From positions 434,001 through 498,000 of the forward strand of contig WSQC01000016.1 of assembly GCA_013248845.1 (NCBI GenBank): a DNA stretch of 64,000 bases. The letters run 5' to 3'. A program made the position numbers and the translations under genes. The stretch is from Passalora sequoiae (Eukaryota; Ascomycota; Dothideomycetes; Mycosphaerellales; Mycosphaerellaceae). Below the pieces are notes generated by a model. That model had not been told where the DNA came from. It made no database searches and saw only the letters and a list, made by a program, of their open reading frames with translations. Of this stretch, positions 42,667 through 54,759 are shown piece after piece (position 1 is the stretch's first letter; the number at the start of each line of letters is the position of its first letter).

Positions 42667-43946
42667 ATGCAGATCAAGTACCTGCATGTCACACTTGTGA
42701 CGTCCGCCATAAGTGGCGTCTTGGCGGCACCTTTGGTCCCAACTGACTTCCATGTGAGATACCTTTGACTCTCTGATCCTCGAAAGTCGAATTATGATGA
42801 GCTAACATCGCCGGAAAGGACATCCATTCGAAGATCCGTGCAGAGAGCGCAGCGGTGAATCGATATGCAGTTCAAGACAGTGGCAGTGGCATGCCCACGA
42901 GCGTCAACAAGGCTGCGTTCAACGAACAGAACAAGAAGTCGGATCTCGACGCAGACATGCACCAGAGCACAGATTCTGGGCGATACCGTAACTATCAGCA
43001 TGATGCTCACCGATACTTCCCACAAGCTGCTAGCTCTGGCCGCCACCAAAGTTACCCGTGGACTGGCGTTCTGCCGCCACGAACCCACAGGGTTCAGCGA
43101 GTCTGGCCGGAAGAAGAACGACATTCTGTGCCCGTGGACGTCAACCGCCAGAACCAACGTAATGCCAACGACCAGCCATACGCACCATTTCCGCCACGGG
43201 CTCCTGCTGGCATACGACTCGGAAGGTCCTCGTGTACGGACCACGGCGAGTTCCTCTGCAACGGCCGCTACTCATACGGTCTTTGCAATTGGGGAATTGT
43301 AATCTGGCAACCTGTTGCAGCGGGCACGATGTGTACGCCGGATGGACTCGATTTTGATGAAGAGGGCTTTTGGGGCACTGGTAACGATGATGAGCAGGGG
43401 GACGTACCTGGCTACGCGCCACGAATGCCTGCTGGAACACAATACGGAAGTGACTCATGTTCCGATCACGGCGAGTTCATGTGCAACGGTCGCTATCTCT
43501 ATGGTATCTGTAATTGGGGAACTGTGATTTGGCAACCGGTTGCTGCTGGTACTATGTGTACGCCAGAGGGACTTGATTATGATGAACAGGGCTATTGGGG
43601 ACATGAGAATGGGCGGCAGGTCGATGCACCTAGCTATGACGCGCCAGCCTACGAACCCTCAGTACAACAAGATCCGAGAAGGCAACATGTTCAAAGCACT
43701 CCATGCGGTAACGATGGCGGGCTCTCATGCCATGGTGGAGAGCCGGTGCGCGCACCTGGCTATGCTCCAACAGTACAGCGACTTCCCACTGAACAGCAAC
43801 GTGGAAGCGCTACGTGCGCTAATCATGGAGAGTTCCTGTGCAACGGTCGCTATTTGTATGGACTGTGTAACTGGGGACATGTAGTCTGGCAGCGTGTCGC
43901 AGCTGGGACGATGTGTACGCCACATGGGCTTGATTACGATAATTAG
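42667..43946 (+). CDS. secreted protein with three tandem four-Cys CBM19-like modules and one truncated copy
   Basis: Two exons, 42667-42753 and 42819-43946 (404 aa); the 65-nt intron (GTGAGA...GGAAAG) sits after the signal peptide MQIKYLHVTLVTSAISGVLA. Residues 30-160 are polar and probably disordered. Three near-identical modules follow, each with cysteine spacing C-x7-C-x8-C-x15-C: Cys 168/176/185/201, 243/251/260/276 and 362/370/379/395. The core reads HGEFLCNGRYSYGLCNWG, then WQPVAAGTMCTP. A partial module (Cys 325/333, CGNDGGLSCHGG) lies before the third and stops after the second Cys. The 'C..g.f.C.g..y..C..G..v...VAAGT.C' pattern resembles CBM19-type chitin-binding modules found in fungal chitinases. 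No catalytic domain is present, so a wall-binding protein or a chitin-shielding effector is possible; this is inference. Confidence 0.8.
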
Positions 43947-44144
43947 GTAGCCAGCTGGTCGCAATTGTTGCGAGGTCATCGGTCCGGGTAAAGCATGGCA
44001 TGTACGATAATAGAGCACGGCTGGGGAAGTAATCCGGTATTGAGCATCGAACTTTTACTTCTGCAGAATTCTCACGATGCTCGCGCACTACCTTGCAATG
44101 CGGTCATTTATCACACCAGGCGTCGTCCCCGCTGCTATCGTGAT

Positions 44145-47100
44145 TTACAATCCCGCCAGTGAGTCCTGCGACAGCGCCGCCAACGTCCTCTGCAACGGCT
44201 GCAAGACCTCTTGAGTACCACACCACTCATCGCCAGCAATCGCGAGAGCTCGTACCAGCAGCGGAGCAAGATGTTTCATATGCGCTCGTTCGGTGGTTCC
44301 GGCCCCTATACAGACTCGTTAGCTATTGTTCACCACTGCAACACTGCATCGCACGTCGTCCTGCGCACTATTTCGACTCACCTAAAGCCCCTGGTTCCAA
44401 TCTCAGATCCCGACAAGCATCGAAACAGAACAGAAGCTCCTCTAGCTCTGATAGAGGCTGCGGCCTCATTCCGCGCAGCGGTTGGTCGGCGATGTATGCT
44501 CGGATCGGGATCGCGAGTCGCAGGACGAGGAGCGGTGCGGCTGCATTCGCGAGCTTCTTGCGCTCTGCTATGGACTCCGTAGATGCGTTGTTCTCCTTGC
44601 TCGTGGTCGAGAGCGTAATCAGCTCCTTGAAACACACATAGCTCATTTCTTCCCGGAACGAATATGGCACTCTCTTTACGCGGCCTCTCCGCACCGATCC
44701 GATGCCCTCGAGCGGGGGCTTTCCACTCGGCGGGATCTCGCCTCGCTCGACAGGGTGTATAATTGAAGCATCGAAGAGCGCCCGAGTGTACGCAACCCGA
44801 ACCTCATCGGAGAGTTGATCGCTGCTCAATCGCGGTGTCATTACGTCTCGGAGTGCATGGAAATGTTCCATGTCAAAATCCATATCATCTTGAATCTTGA
44901 GGCGATCTGAGACGAGGTGCATGTCTTTTCCATGAATTATGCCACTGGCGATCTCGACATATAAGGGCCATGCTGTAGCGTCAAGGTGATCGCCACTTAG
45001 TATTGTTTTGGCCAATGTCACTGCGATTGTGGTGGCGCTGTGCCACAGTGGTGCGCCTTTGTGCTCCAGGCGAAAGCCATATTTAGTCACGATGATGGTG
45101 CGAAGAGCTTTGAGAGCTTCCGGGAGAGAGGTTATAATGTCTTCGGTGTGATTTGTGATTAGGGATTGCATCCAGGAAACGCCTTCGTGTGAGACCGCTA
45201 AGAAGGTCGGTCCCGTTGACCCAGCTTCTGGTGTCATTGATTCATGGTGCAACGTTGCGATACGTGCGGCAATAGTGAGTAGAGCTCTCTTTTCGGCTTG
45301 CAGGTTCTTGATCAAGGCCAAGACTTTCGTCTGCAGTGGACTCATGGATTCTCGATCATAGCTCGGCCCGTCCGACTGCTGGACGACTTCGAACAAGTTT
45401 CCCAGCATAGTGCGACTTTGCGAAACACTTATTGTGTCCGAGGTGAGCCTCGCCAGAGGCTCTCCGGCGGTCGCGTATGCAACGAAGGCGTCCTGGTTGC
45501 TATCACTTCCAGACTTCGCCGCAGGTGGCCTCTTAAGCCACAGGGCCAAAGTGCGGTATGTGAGATCCTTCCACCTCGGCGAGTGAGCGGCTGTAAGTAC
45601 AGTATTCAGTGCAGACCATGACGCAGCTGTAAGTATATTTGATTCCACGTCCAGGTATCGCTCCAAGGTAGACAAGAATGCTTCCCACAGGCTTGGTAGT
45701 TGCGAGACCTGCTCGATCAGCTCCATGTGCGATGCAATAACACCAGACGTTCCTGTCAACACTGCTGTTGAGAGGTCACAATCAGCTGCAGATCGGGCAC
45801 TATCCTCGCCATCATCCTGTTGCAAGTACAGCATAGCATCATGACGCGCTACCCTAAGCAATGTGCAACGGAGCAGCACATTCCACGCAACAGGCGGCAG
45901 CTCAGGTCCGTGGTTCTTGAATACGTTGCACAGCGTTTGAAATGCGGCATTGCGGACATCCTTGGAAGTGTTGCCAGCAGCATCACGCAGTCTCGTCAGG
46001 ACGAAGAGCCACTGGGCGGCCTGGAGATCAAGATGTTTGGCGAGTCCCTCGTCGACATCGTCTTCTTCATCGAGGATTTCGACCAGTGAGCTCAGATCCC
46101 CGTCTTTGATGGTACTATATACAGCATCGGACACATTCCATGCCATGGTAACTGTCGTAAGCGCGGCGTTGAGGTCGTCTGTTTGAGACATGTAGCGGTG
46201 CAGCAATTCGACGAGTGAAGGCACTACATTCCTGGGCACAGAGCTGAGGAAGTCTGAGCAGACAAGTTGTGTCGCCGCAAAGGCAGTTCGACCAATTTGA
46301 GAAGAGACGAGCGACGTGGTCACTTTGCTCCACACGATACGAGCCTCTTCGTCATCAGAGCCTCGCTGAGGACTACTCTCGTGTTGAAAAGCACAGCTAA
46401 GGATGGCCACGACACGGTGCCAGCCAGCTACGAGAGTTTCGCCGCAACGCTCAAGAATCGAGCGCAGAGACTCAACAACCTGGCTCTGAACTTCCAGGTC
46501 AACACTGGAGAGCTCGGATTGCTCCAAATATATCTCATCAACCAGACGCAGTAGTGAGGCTAAAGCACGTCTTTGAACTGCTGCTCGATATTCTTGCTCC
46601 TCTTTAGCCACGTCAGCAATGGTCGTCTCGGCCAGCTTCGCAAGGACGTTTGCTGCACTTCTTCGTGCCTCGCGTGGTGTCGTGTTCGATTTCGCGATGG
46701 AAACGAGTTCGTCAACAAGGCAGTTCCAGCCCACTTGTCCAGCGTCTATGGCACTAACGAAACGCGAAACATTGAGCTCTGCAATGTTGCCTAACTTCGG
46801 AATGACAAACTGATAGTCTCGAGCTTGAAGCTCGACAAAGGATCCAAGGCCCGGTAGTCCGGAGAATGTTCGTCGTCCGTGTAGTGGTGTGGGAGGCGGC
46901 GAGGCATCAGGTCGTGGCGATGAGGAAGGAGATCGATCCAGCTTGGCATGCAAGAGCTGGCAGAAAGTCTTCAGTACTATGACGAACGCGTCATCTGGAT
47001 AGTCTGCAGTGCTCTCCAAGAGTCGTGACGCCGCAGCTTCGACTGCGCTGACCTCTGAACTGAATGCTTGTACCACAGCTGGGTCATCCGAAGCTCTTTG

Positions 47101-49274
47101 CGTGGAGAGTGATGCCTGACGCGACATCTGCTGGGGTGTCGTTCTACTCAAAACCATGTCTGCTTGCTTCAACGCAGTCACGACTACAGAAAAGGCGGAA
47201 CCCAAGGTCGGACCTAGTGCTATGGCCAAGTTTAGCAGAGCTCTCAAGCAGAGAAGATTTCGCACTGTCAAAATTGGGCGAGACTGATCGACGGACTGTC
47301 GCCTGTTGTCCATGGACAGAGAAGACGCCTGCGAGACTAAGCTGTCGACCGACAAAAGACCTCTAGGATTTGAGACCACTCGCGGACTGTCCGCGACGGG
47401 AGACTTGAGCGGATCTCCTGTTGCAGCATTAAGTATATGGGGCGGGACTGCAGCTCTTGCGAGAGTTGTCATCAAGGCGTCTCGTGGGGTGTTCAGTCGT
47501 AGAAGGCCAGCTACCTGTGCGAAGCGTTGGTAGGCTTTGATCAGATTGCGGAAGTACTGGTCATCTAATGCAGCATTGAGAAAGGTAGACGCAGTGGCAA
47601 GGACCGCTGGCCAGCAGGTGTCCACCAGGCCAGCAACAGCCTGTGCCTTCTCGTGGTACGGCGCATCAACTGCTTCAAGAGGATTCAGAGGTACACTCCT
47701 GGTTCTGAACGACGTTGACCTCGTCCTACCATTTGCTATACCAGTGCCGTTGTGCGCTGGCTTTGCCTTGGATTTTTCGTGCTGGACTGTGAGTGGTAGT
47801 ACTGTTCTTGCAAGTGCATCAGATATGCCATTGAGACACTCCAAGACCAGCGCGTATAAATAAGTCTCTGGTAGCGTAGGCGCGTCATTCTTGTCGAGCT
47901 GCTCCATGCAAGGCACTTTTGGCTGGCTCCACTGGATGCTAATACCTGCGACGTTGACTTCTGCGACGCCTAGAGCAGAGCTGATCACTCCCGCCATGCC
48001 GCCAGCTGCTTCGAGGGTGCTTTCTTCTGCTATAGTATCCATCTGCGCCGAGGGACCTGTCGGTACGGTCGACTGCTGGCCAAGCCCTATGGAGGCAGGC
48101 TTTTCCGTCGAAAGTCGGACGAACACCGACATGATGTCCTGTATGATCGTCTTGCCACTGGAAAGGCCATCATACGCTGCATAGGCGTCAATCGCATGGC
48201 TGCTGTCAGTGAGGAAATCACGGAAGAGCTCCATTACCAAAGCTCGCTTCCATGATGGAGCTGTGTCCGGCTCGAGCAGTTGCGTACACAAATTCAGTGC
48301 CACTTCGCAGTCTCCCGCAAACCTCGAAAGATATCTATCAAGGATCAAATTCAGCAGTCGAAAGCACCTCAGCGTAGTCGAGAATGCCATGCGCTCAGAC
48401 AGTGCTCTCATGACCAATGGCAGAACATTTGATCTGATGACCGCCATCAGCTCTGAATGGGCGCCAAACAGCTCGGGATTTGAATCGATGCACGACCATA
48501 TCAATTCCAAGCCATTGTCTGCGGAGAAAGATGTGAACTGCACAAATTTCGTGCCACGGTGATCTGCGGCCAGCGCCAGGTCACGTAGCACTCTATACGC
48601 ATCGAATGCAGCAGGCCTGAGATGCAATGGTCCCTCGTCGCCTGGGATCTCAGCGGTGGGCTCGATGCTTACTGCATTGTCGTCTTCTGCCGCTACCTTT
48701 TCGAAGACGCTCGTGATAAGTGACTGCAGTGTGGCTGCTGCAACGCCGCTCACTGTCGAAGCTTTGGCAGTCTGCAGTGCAGAGCATACTTGCAATGCTC
48801 CGCTCAGCAGGTCTCCTTCGAGATCAGCTGCATAGTTTTGTAGCAATGAGGGAAGAGCTTGAAGTATTTTAAGCTGTATATCAAGACCAAGATCCGTGCA
48901 TGCATTGAACGCCTCAAGAGTCTCCTGTAGTCGTGCTCGTGGCAGGCCTTTCGATATGACTAGCCGCTGCAGGCACACGATGCCACTGGTAGCAAATCTG
49001 GGATTTTTGGTGTTGCAGGCAATGAGAAATGGATCAATAAATGCCGGACGCCTGCTCAGATCAGCAGCAAGCTGTGCTTCCGACGTCGAAGGTAGTGACT
49101 TGAGGTCCTACTTACGTCTCAGCCTACCTTTTTCATACGCATTCAAGCTTTATGCTCGCTGCAAGCACGACCTACCTGCAAAGACTTATCGGCTGCGCCC
49201 CTGAGTTCGGCATTCTTACGCTTAGCTTCAGATGAGAGGTTCGAAAGCTCATTCGCAAACAGTGTTGCGCTCAT
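44145..49274 (-). CDS. MON2: Mon2/Ysl2, large Arf-GEF-like Golgi-endosome trafficking protein
   Basis: Three exons, 49274-49176, 49107-44382 and 44305-44145 (1661 aa), with in-phase GT-AG introns of 68 and 76 nt. Exon 1 encodes the family N-terminus MSATLFANELSNLSSEAKRK. Exon 2 carries the DCB/HUS-like helical array (FATSGIVCLQRLVISKGLPR, ALPSLLQNYAADLEG, FNPLE-type loops). Exon 3 restores the conserved C-terminal helices (HMKHLAPLLVRALAIAGDEW, then a TLAALSQDSLAGL end). The protein resembles the regulatory parts of Sec7-family large Arf-GEFs but lacks a Sec7 domain. In yeast it acts with Dop1 and Neo1 at the late Golgi/endosome. The start is the ATG matching the family N-terminus; it is divergent from SEM1. 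Confidence 0.93.
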
Positions 49275-49626
49275 GATCGACCGTGACTCAACAAAAGGCC
49301 ATGATCGAGTCCGTACACGAGGCGCAACGCGGAGAATAGAGGAGGAGACGATGATAGAGGCGGAGTTGTAGAGTGATGGGTAGCGATGTGGATATTTAGA
49401 TGTCAGAAGACACGCGTTGTTACCAGCAGGCAGGCGCGAGCCGGTAGAACTTCGGCTTAAGCACACGCCAGCACCGCTTCCGTCGACCTCGCCGTCTTTA
49501 CAAGACATCGATGTCAATACAAGCACGTTATACGTCGTTATCAAAGCCAGTGATCTGATCCCGCCATCATCGAGAACCTCTCCGCTGCTCGTGACAACAC
49601 TTCGCAACCACTGAGACACCGCCATT
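49275..49626. promoter_or_regulatory. divergent promoter region of MON2 and SEM1
   Basis: 352 bp between divergent start codons. No specific element was identified. Confidence 0.4.
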
Positions 49627-49992
49627 ATGTCCGGCGCATCTACCTCCAACAATGTTAACACAACCAAAGCCACTACCAACGACAGTACCGACACATCAAA
49701 GCCTCTCCAACCTCAAAAGCAAGTCGCACAGCTGGAAGAAGACGACGAGTTTGAGGACTTCCCCGTAGAAGGTGAGATATACCCATCGACATCAAGAAGG
49801 ACATTCAAGCTATTCCGGGCATGCGCTCAACTGCGTATACACTAACACGAGCCAATAGACTGGGCTAAAGAGGAAGAGGTCGGCGCACAAGCGGCCAACA
49901 CACATCTCTGGGAGGAAAGCTGGGACGATGACGATACCACGGACGACTTCAGCGTGCAGTTAAAAGAGGAGCTGAAGAAAATGGGCAAATGA
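49627..49992 (+). CDS. SEM1: Sem1/Dss1, 26S proteasome lid subunit
   Basis: Two exons, 49627-49771 and 49859-49992, encode 92 aa; the 87-nt intron has donor GTGAGA and acceptor CAATAG. The N-terminal 35 residues are Ser/Thr/Asn-rich. The conserved part is two acidic-aromatic stretches, LEEDDEFEDFPVEDWA and LWEESWDDDDTTDDF, followed by the C-terminal helix VQLKEELKKMGK. That layout defines Sem1/Dss1, an intrinsically disordered protein of the 19S proteasome lid. It also occurs in the TREX-2 mRNA-export complex and, in many organisms, with BRCA2-type proteins. The acidic FED/W motifs are ubiquitin-binding in other species. Confidence 0.95.
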
Positions 49993-52900
49993 AGAACTCG
50001 GCCTGGACATAACGATGAGCATGGATATGAGCACAAGGGCACTGAAACTGGCATCCAAATGTATAGTTATGCTACAATGGTGATGTCCGGCGGAGAGAAG
50101 AGGCCCACACAGCAGTGAAACTGACACCGTTGTGGCACTCGAGTATGAATCGGCTTCGAGAGGATTAGGAAGAGCATGACTGAATATGCCTTCCATGAAG
50201 GAGTCCAATACTATAGCTACGTAGCGCTCTCGCTACAAATGCCAACACCCACCTCCGGCATCACACCGCGATTGCGTGCGGCCAATGTGCCCCAGTTAAA
50301 CCTGGCGTGTGCAACTGCAAAGAGCTGAAACAATGACCGACGTCCCAAATGCTTTATCCTGTGCATGCATGTATGACGCCATTCTCAGGAGATACGGAAG
50401 CCTCTCAATGTGCTGTTTACTTCATTTTCTAAGTCACTTTGAAAGTCTTACTGAGATCAGTGAGGCACGCAGCGGCACGCGCAGTGTACTGCGAGCTTTG
50501 GACATTGATGAGAGTCCTCAGCGTAAGATAGTCCGTATGATTTGTGAGAGTGTGAGATACGAATAATACTTCGAAGCCAAAATACCATATTGCGGCTCGA
50601 GGGACGACTTCGACTCCCGGTCAATCCTCGGTGGGATGCAGGAGAGCCGCAACGGGGCGAGCCGTGCTAGTCTTCTCTGCCTAGCGCGATCCCGAAGGTC
50701 AACCGTCAATTCCATCTCGCGCTCTTCCTCCCACAAGGCATACTTACCTTCTTGCGCCGAGGACGCTCATCGATGTCCAAAGCTATCGGAAACCCCTGCA
50801 TTGCACAGCGCGGTGGGAACATGGTATGGCTCTCCTTCGGGGGCGTCAGTGGGGCAATTTTTGCTGGCACAATACTCTTCGAGTGAACACACTTTTCATC
50901 AAATGTCGAGGACTATGCTCGACGCTGGAGAAGAGCCTTTCACTTCACATTGAAAATACGGACGGATGTCGAGGGTTTGCGACACGTGACGCGCCGGTGT
51001 TGACGACACTGAAGTCGCGCGGCAGTGGTCAGATTGGGAAAGAGGTTCAAGGGCGTGGCATCTCTCCAGTCGCCAGGTGCGACAATTCGACTTCGTCGTA
51101 CTGGAGGGATCCTCATCTGTCAGATAGTTTGCTGCCGCCGCTCCCGCTGTGCTGTGTTATGTAGCAAGGAGATAGAGTTCTATCGGAAGTGCTGTCGTAG
51201 AGACTCTCTTGTACTGTGAACACCTCGACCAAGATATCGGGTTGTTAACATCTCACCTCACGTTTTAGCTCGAGGCAGAGCATGTGTGGACGGAAGTTCC
51301 TCGCGACAAAATGATTGACAGGTCCGGATCGGCGTCGGAGTGTGCGCGATGTCTTGTCAGATATCGGCCGAGTTTTCTTGACGACCTCGAACCCTGATCT
51401 TGCCGGAGAATGGTCATATATGTTAGGTGGATAGCCATCAAGCAGCGTGTAACAAACGCTGCCTGCGACAGCCTACGCCATTTCTTTGAAGAGTTTCAAA
51501 TATGTACTCGACTTCAGACGATTTCCTGCTCTTTCTTCACAGTCGTAATCGCTTCATCTCATTCTCTCAGCATCCGCTTCGCGCGACGCGCCGCCTGCTT
51601 CGATACAGCGCCAAGCTCCTGGTAGTACGGGATGTAGCCAGCTTCGTCCCATCTCTTTCATTGCTTCCACTGTTTGCACAAGAAGCCATCGTCCACAGCC
51701 TATCGCTAACGACCAATCTCAATATTTCCGCACTGGGACAAGGTGCCGCATTCACAGGCACCCTTCTGGTGTATAGAAAAGTGCCGTTAGTCCATGAAAT
51801 CTATCATACTTCATTTCCCGTGATCGAGTCAAACATACACCCTTGCACGCACTCCAAAACTACATTGCCCATACAATGTATCAGCTTTTTTTCAGAGCGC
51901 GTCTCCGTGCAGATGGGAGTTGTCCTACCCGCCCTTTGAGGGCACTCTCTACCAAGGATATGTCACGCTGAGGTCTCGGTGCTGCCACGACTATAATAGA
52001 CGCGGTGAGGAGAATCGTGAGGCTGGAGAAGATACCCTGCAGATTGAGGTGTCGATCTTTGGTACGTTGAAAAGCCGGGTAGAATGTTGAGGGATTGCAA
52101 AAAGTCTCAGCAGTATTGTAGGAACCTGTTGAAGGCTTGCTAGAAGGAGTTGGCCATCCCCTTACCTACGCATCCTGGCCTGCTACAGAGCACCTCAACA
52201 CCGTGTAAAACATTCCCGACGATCGTTGTTGAGATGTGCTAGCGGCACCTAGAATGCGGCCAACGGAGTAAAGCAACGGAGAGACCTGGCAGATGGTCCA
52301 TGTCCAAAGCCCAACAGGGGCCAATATCCGTGCAAGCCCTGCCAGCTGTTGCTTCAGCTTCGAACACGTCTCGAAACCACCCATAATACAGCCACGCAGC
52401 GATCGCTCGTATGGGGATTACTAAAACAGTCTGTTGCGCGAGACCTCCGGGTGCCAAAGAAGATGAACGACCCGGGATGACGCATTTGCATGAGTGGGGT
52501 AGCTTGAAACACAGGCCACGTTCACGTGCATACAAGCTACTCTAGACTGTAGGGAACATTGGTAGCAGGAGCCAAGCCCAGCGACACTTTGGCCTGCGAA
52601 AATGCAGATCGACCATCTCGTCGGAACTCCATCTGCCCTAGCTGGTCAGTCACGTTGCAGGGCAGCATCATGTGCCACAAAGAGCCGTGATTTGCTTTCT
52701 CCCCGCAAACAGTACAACGGTACAAGAAGGCAGCTAGCTGGACGACAGGAGCTCCGACATGAGCTGTCTGATATGTCCAAGCACTCCTCTCATGATCCTC
52801 CCACTAGACCGCACACTGATTTGCTTACCGCAAGCTGTTTGCTGAATTCCGCAGCTGTAGCTCGACTGACTGCTCGTCGTCGTTCCAACCTGGAAGAAAC

Positions 52901-53273
52901 GTGACATTTGTTTGTTGTCGATAGCTTGCTTATCGACGAGTTGAATTGGGAGAGCCAGTGGGAAAGAGCCAGCGGGGCGAACCGGCACAGATATCAGACC
53001 GGTCTGTCCTCATATGTAAGTACAAAGAGACCAACGGGCATTACCGGGCACGCCTTGTATCCTCAAAAAGCCGACGTGCTTTCGCTGCGCAGTGGCATGT
53101 GCATCATGCGTATTTTGGGACGATGCTATTCACGTCCACTGACATATGATAGCTGTGAACTCGATAATCCGCGTAGCAGACCTCACACGGTCACCTAGCA
53201 CAAGACCGATCAGTCGAAGAGTGAGCTAGACCAGGCTCACTGAGCAAGCAGTTGTGCTGCCAAGGCAAACATC
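49993..53273. other. 3.3-kb stretch without a recognisable gene
   Basis: The longest gene-free interval in the window. ORFs of 60-145 codons occur on both strands (for example 50636-50953 and 51502-51939 plus) but none has a recognisable motif, consistent codon bias or splice-linked continuation. No transposase, reverse transcriptase, tRNA or long repeat was recognised. It could hold non-coding RNA, a decayed gene or long flanking regions. Confidence 0.45.
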
Positions 53274-54347
53274 ATGAGCTCCGCGGTGGAAGCAGCAAGG
53301 CGCAAGGCCAATGAAGCCTTGACAGCCGCAAAAGGCGTTGCAGAGGAAGCCCCAGCAGCAATGCAGAAGGCATCGGAGAACCCACAAAAGGCAACGCAAG
53401 ACTTCTTGCACACACCTTTCATGCGTGCAGCCCTGCCATTCCTCAATGGAGGCGCTGCGGGAATGGTCGCAACATCAGTCATCCAGCCGATTGACATGAT
53501 CAAGGTGCGCTTGCAGCTCGCTGGAGAAGGTGTCAAGACTGGTCCAAAGCCAACACCGTTGAGTGTTACAAGGGAGATTATCGCAGCCGGCAAGGTGATG
53601 GACCTGTATACTGGTCTGTCTGCGGGTCTTTTGCGACAAGCGGTGTACACCACAGCACGTCTTGGCTTTTTCGACACGTTCATGAAATCCTTGACCGCTC
53701 GAGCAGAATCGAAAGGCCAAAAGATCGGCTTCAAGGAGAGAGCCAGCGCGGGTCTAGCAGCAGGAGGCATTGCAGCATTCGTCGGCAACCCAGCAGACTT
53801 GGCACTCATTCGGATGCAAAGTGACGGCCTGAAGCCTAAAGCCGAGCGTGCCAACTATCGTGGCGTCGGCGATGCACTCATGCGAATCACCAAGAACGAA
53901 GGTGTGGCCAGATTATGGGCAGGCGCAACGCCCACCGTGATTCGAGCCATGGCACTGAACTTCGGACAACTGGCATTCTTCTCAGAGGCCAAGTCACAGC
54001 TGAAGGACACGTCCTTGGGTCCACGAACGCAGACTCTGACAGCATCAGCCGTTGCAGGATTCTTCGCGTCATTCTTCAGCCTGCCATTCGACTTCATCAA
54101 GACCAGGCTCCAGAAACAAAGCCGAAAGCCTGATGGAACTCTGCCGTACAAGAACTTCCTCGATTGTGCTCAAAAGGTCATCCGGGAAGAAGGTCCATTG
54201 CGCTTCTACCGAGGCTTTGCGACATACTATACCCGTATCGCACCACATGCGTAAGTGAAGTCCCAGAAAGTGAAGAAATTAATGCTAACAAGTCGCAGTA
54301 TGGTCACTCTGATCGTTGCCGATTACCTGAACTTCATCACCAAGTAA
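53274..54347 (+). CDS. mitochondrial carrier, 2-oxoglutarate/malate type (SLC25A11-like)
   Basis: Two exons, 53274-54250 and 54299-54347 (341 aa), with a 48-nt GT-AG intron close to the 3' end; exon 2 supplies the last 16 residues, VTLIVADYLNFITK. Three Px[DE]xx[KR] carrier repeats are visible: PIDMIKVRLQ (about 72-81), PADLALIRMQSDG (about 172) and PFDFIKTRLQKQ (about 272), each with its partner aromatic/Gly motif (YTGLSAGLLRQAVYTTARLG, LWAGATPTVIRAMALNFGQL, YRGFATYYTRIAPHA). The RQAxYTTxRLG and RxMxxNxGQLA contacts are those of the oxoglutarate/dicarboxylate subgroup. The protein sits in the inner mitochondrial membrane. A 50-residue Ala/charged N-terminal extension precedes the first helix. 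Confidence 0.92.
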
Positions 54348-54759
54348 GAGATGGCTGATACATCCAGTTGTGGCCGATGCTGCATGACGTGTCTGTCGAA
54401 GGCGTCGTAAGGTCGCACTCGGAGCATTAGGAAGGCGTGTATGGCGCCACTGACAGCTCAGAAACGCCGAGATACATATGGAGGCAACGCAGTATAGAAT
54501 TCCAGATGTTCATGTCGTGATTTCTCACTGGTGAATAAAAGTGATGGCAAGAACTTGCGTGTCATCTTTTAGTCGTTCTGATGCCTCGGCACATGCTACG
54601 CCCGATGATCCGACATTGGCAGTCGCGTCACGTTTGTATTCGACGCGTCTCTGGCTTTCCACGACGACAGATAGTTCAACACATGAGGTGCCTTTTTTGC
54701 TATCTGCACCACCACCAAATTCAAACCTTGACTCGCATTATCCCATCACAACAAAAATC
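54348..54759. other. intergenic, upstream of NSE2
   Basis: The NSE2 reading frame stays open to 54541, but the upstream part does not resemble the family start. It is treated as leader. Confidence 0.45.
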
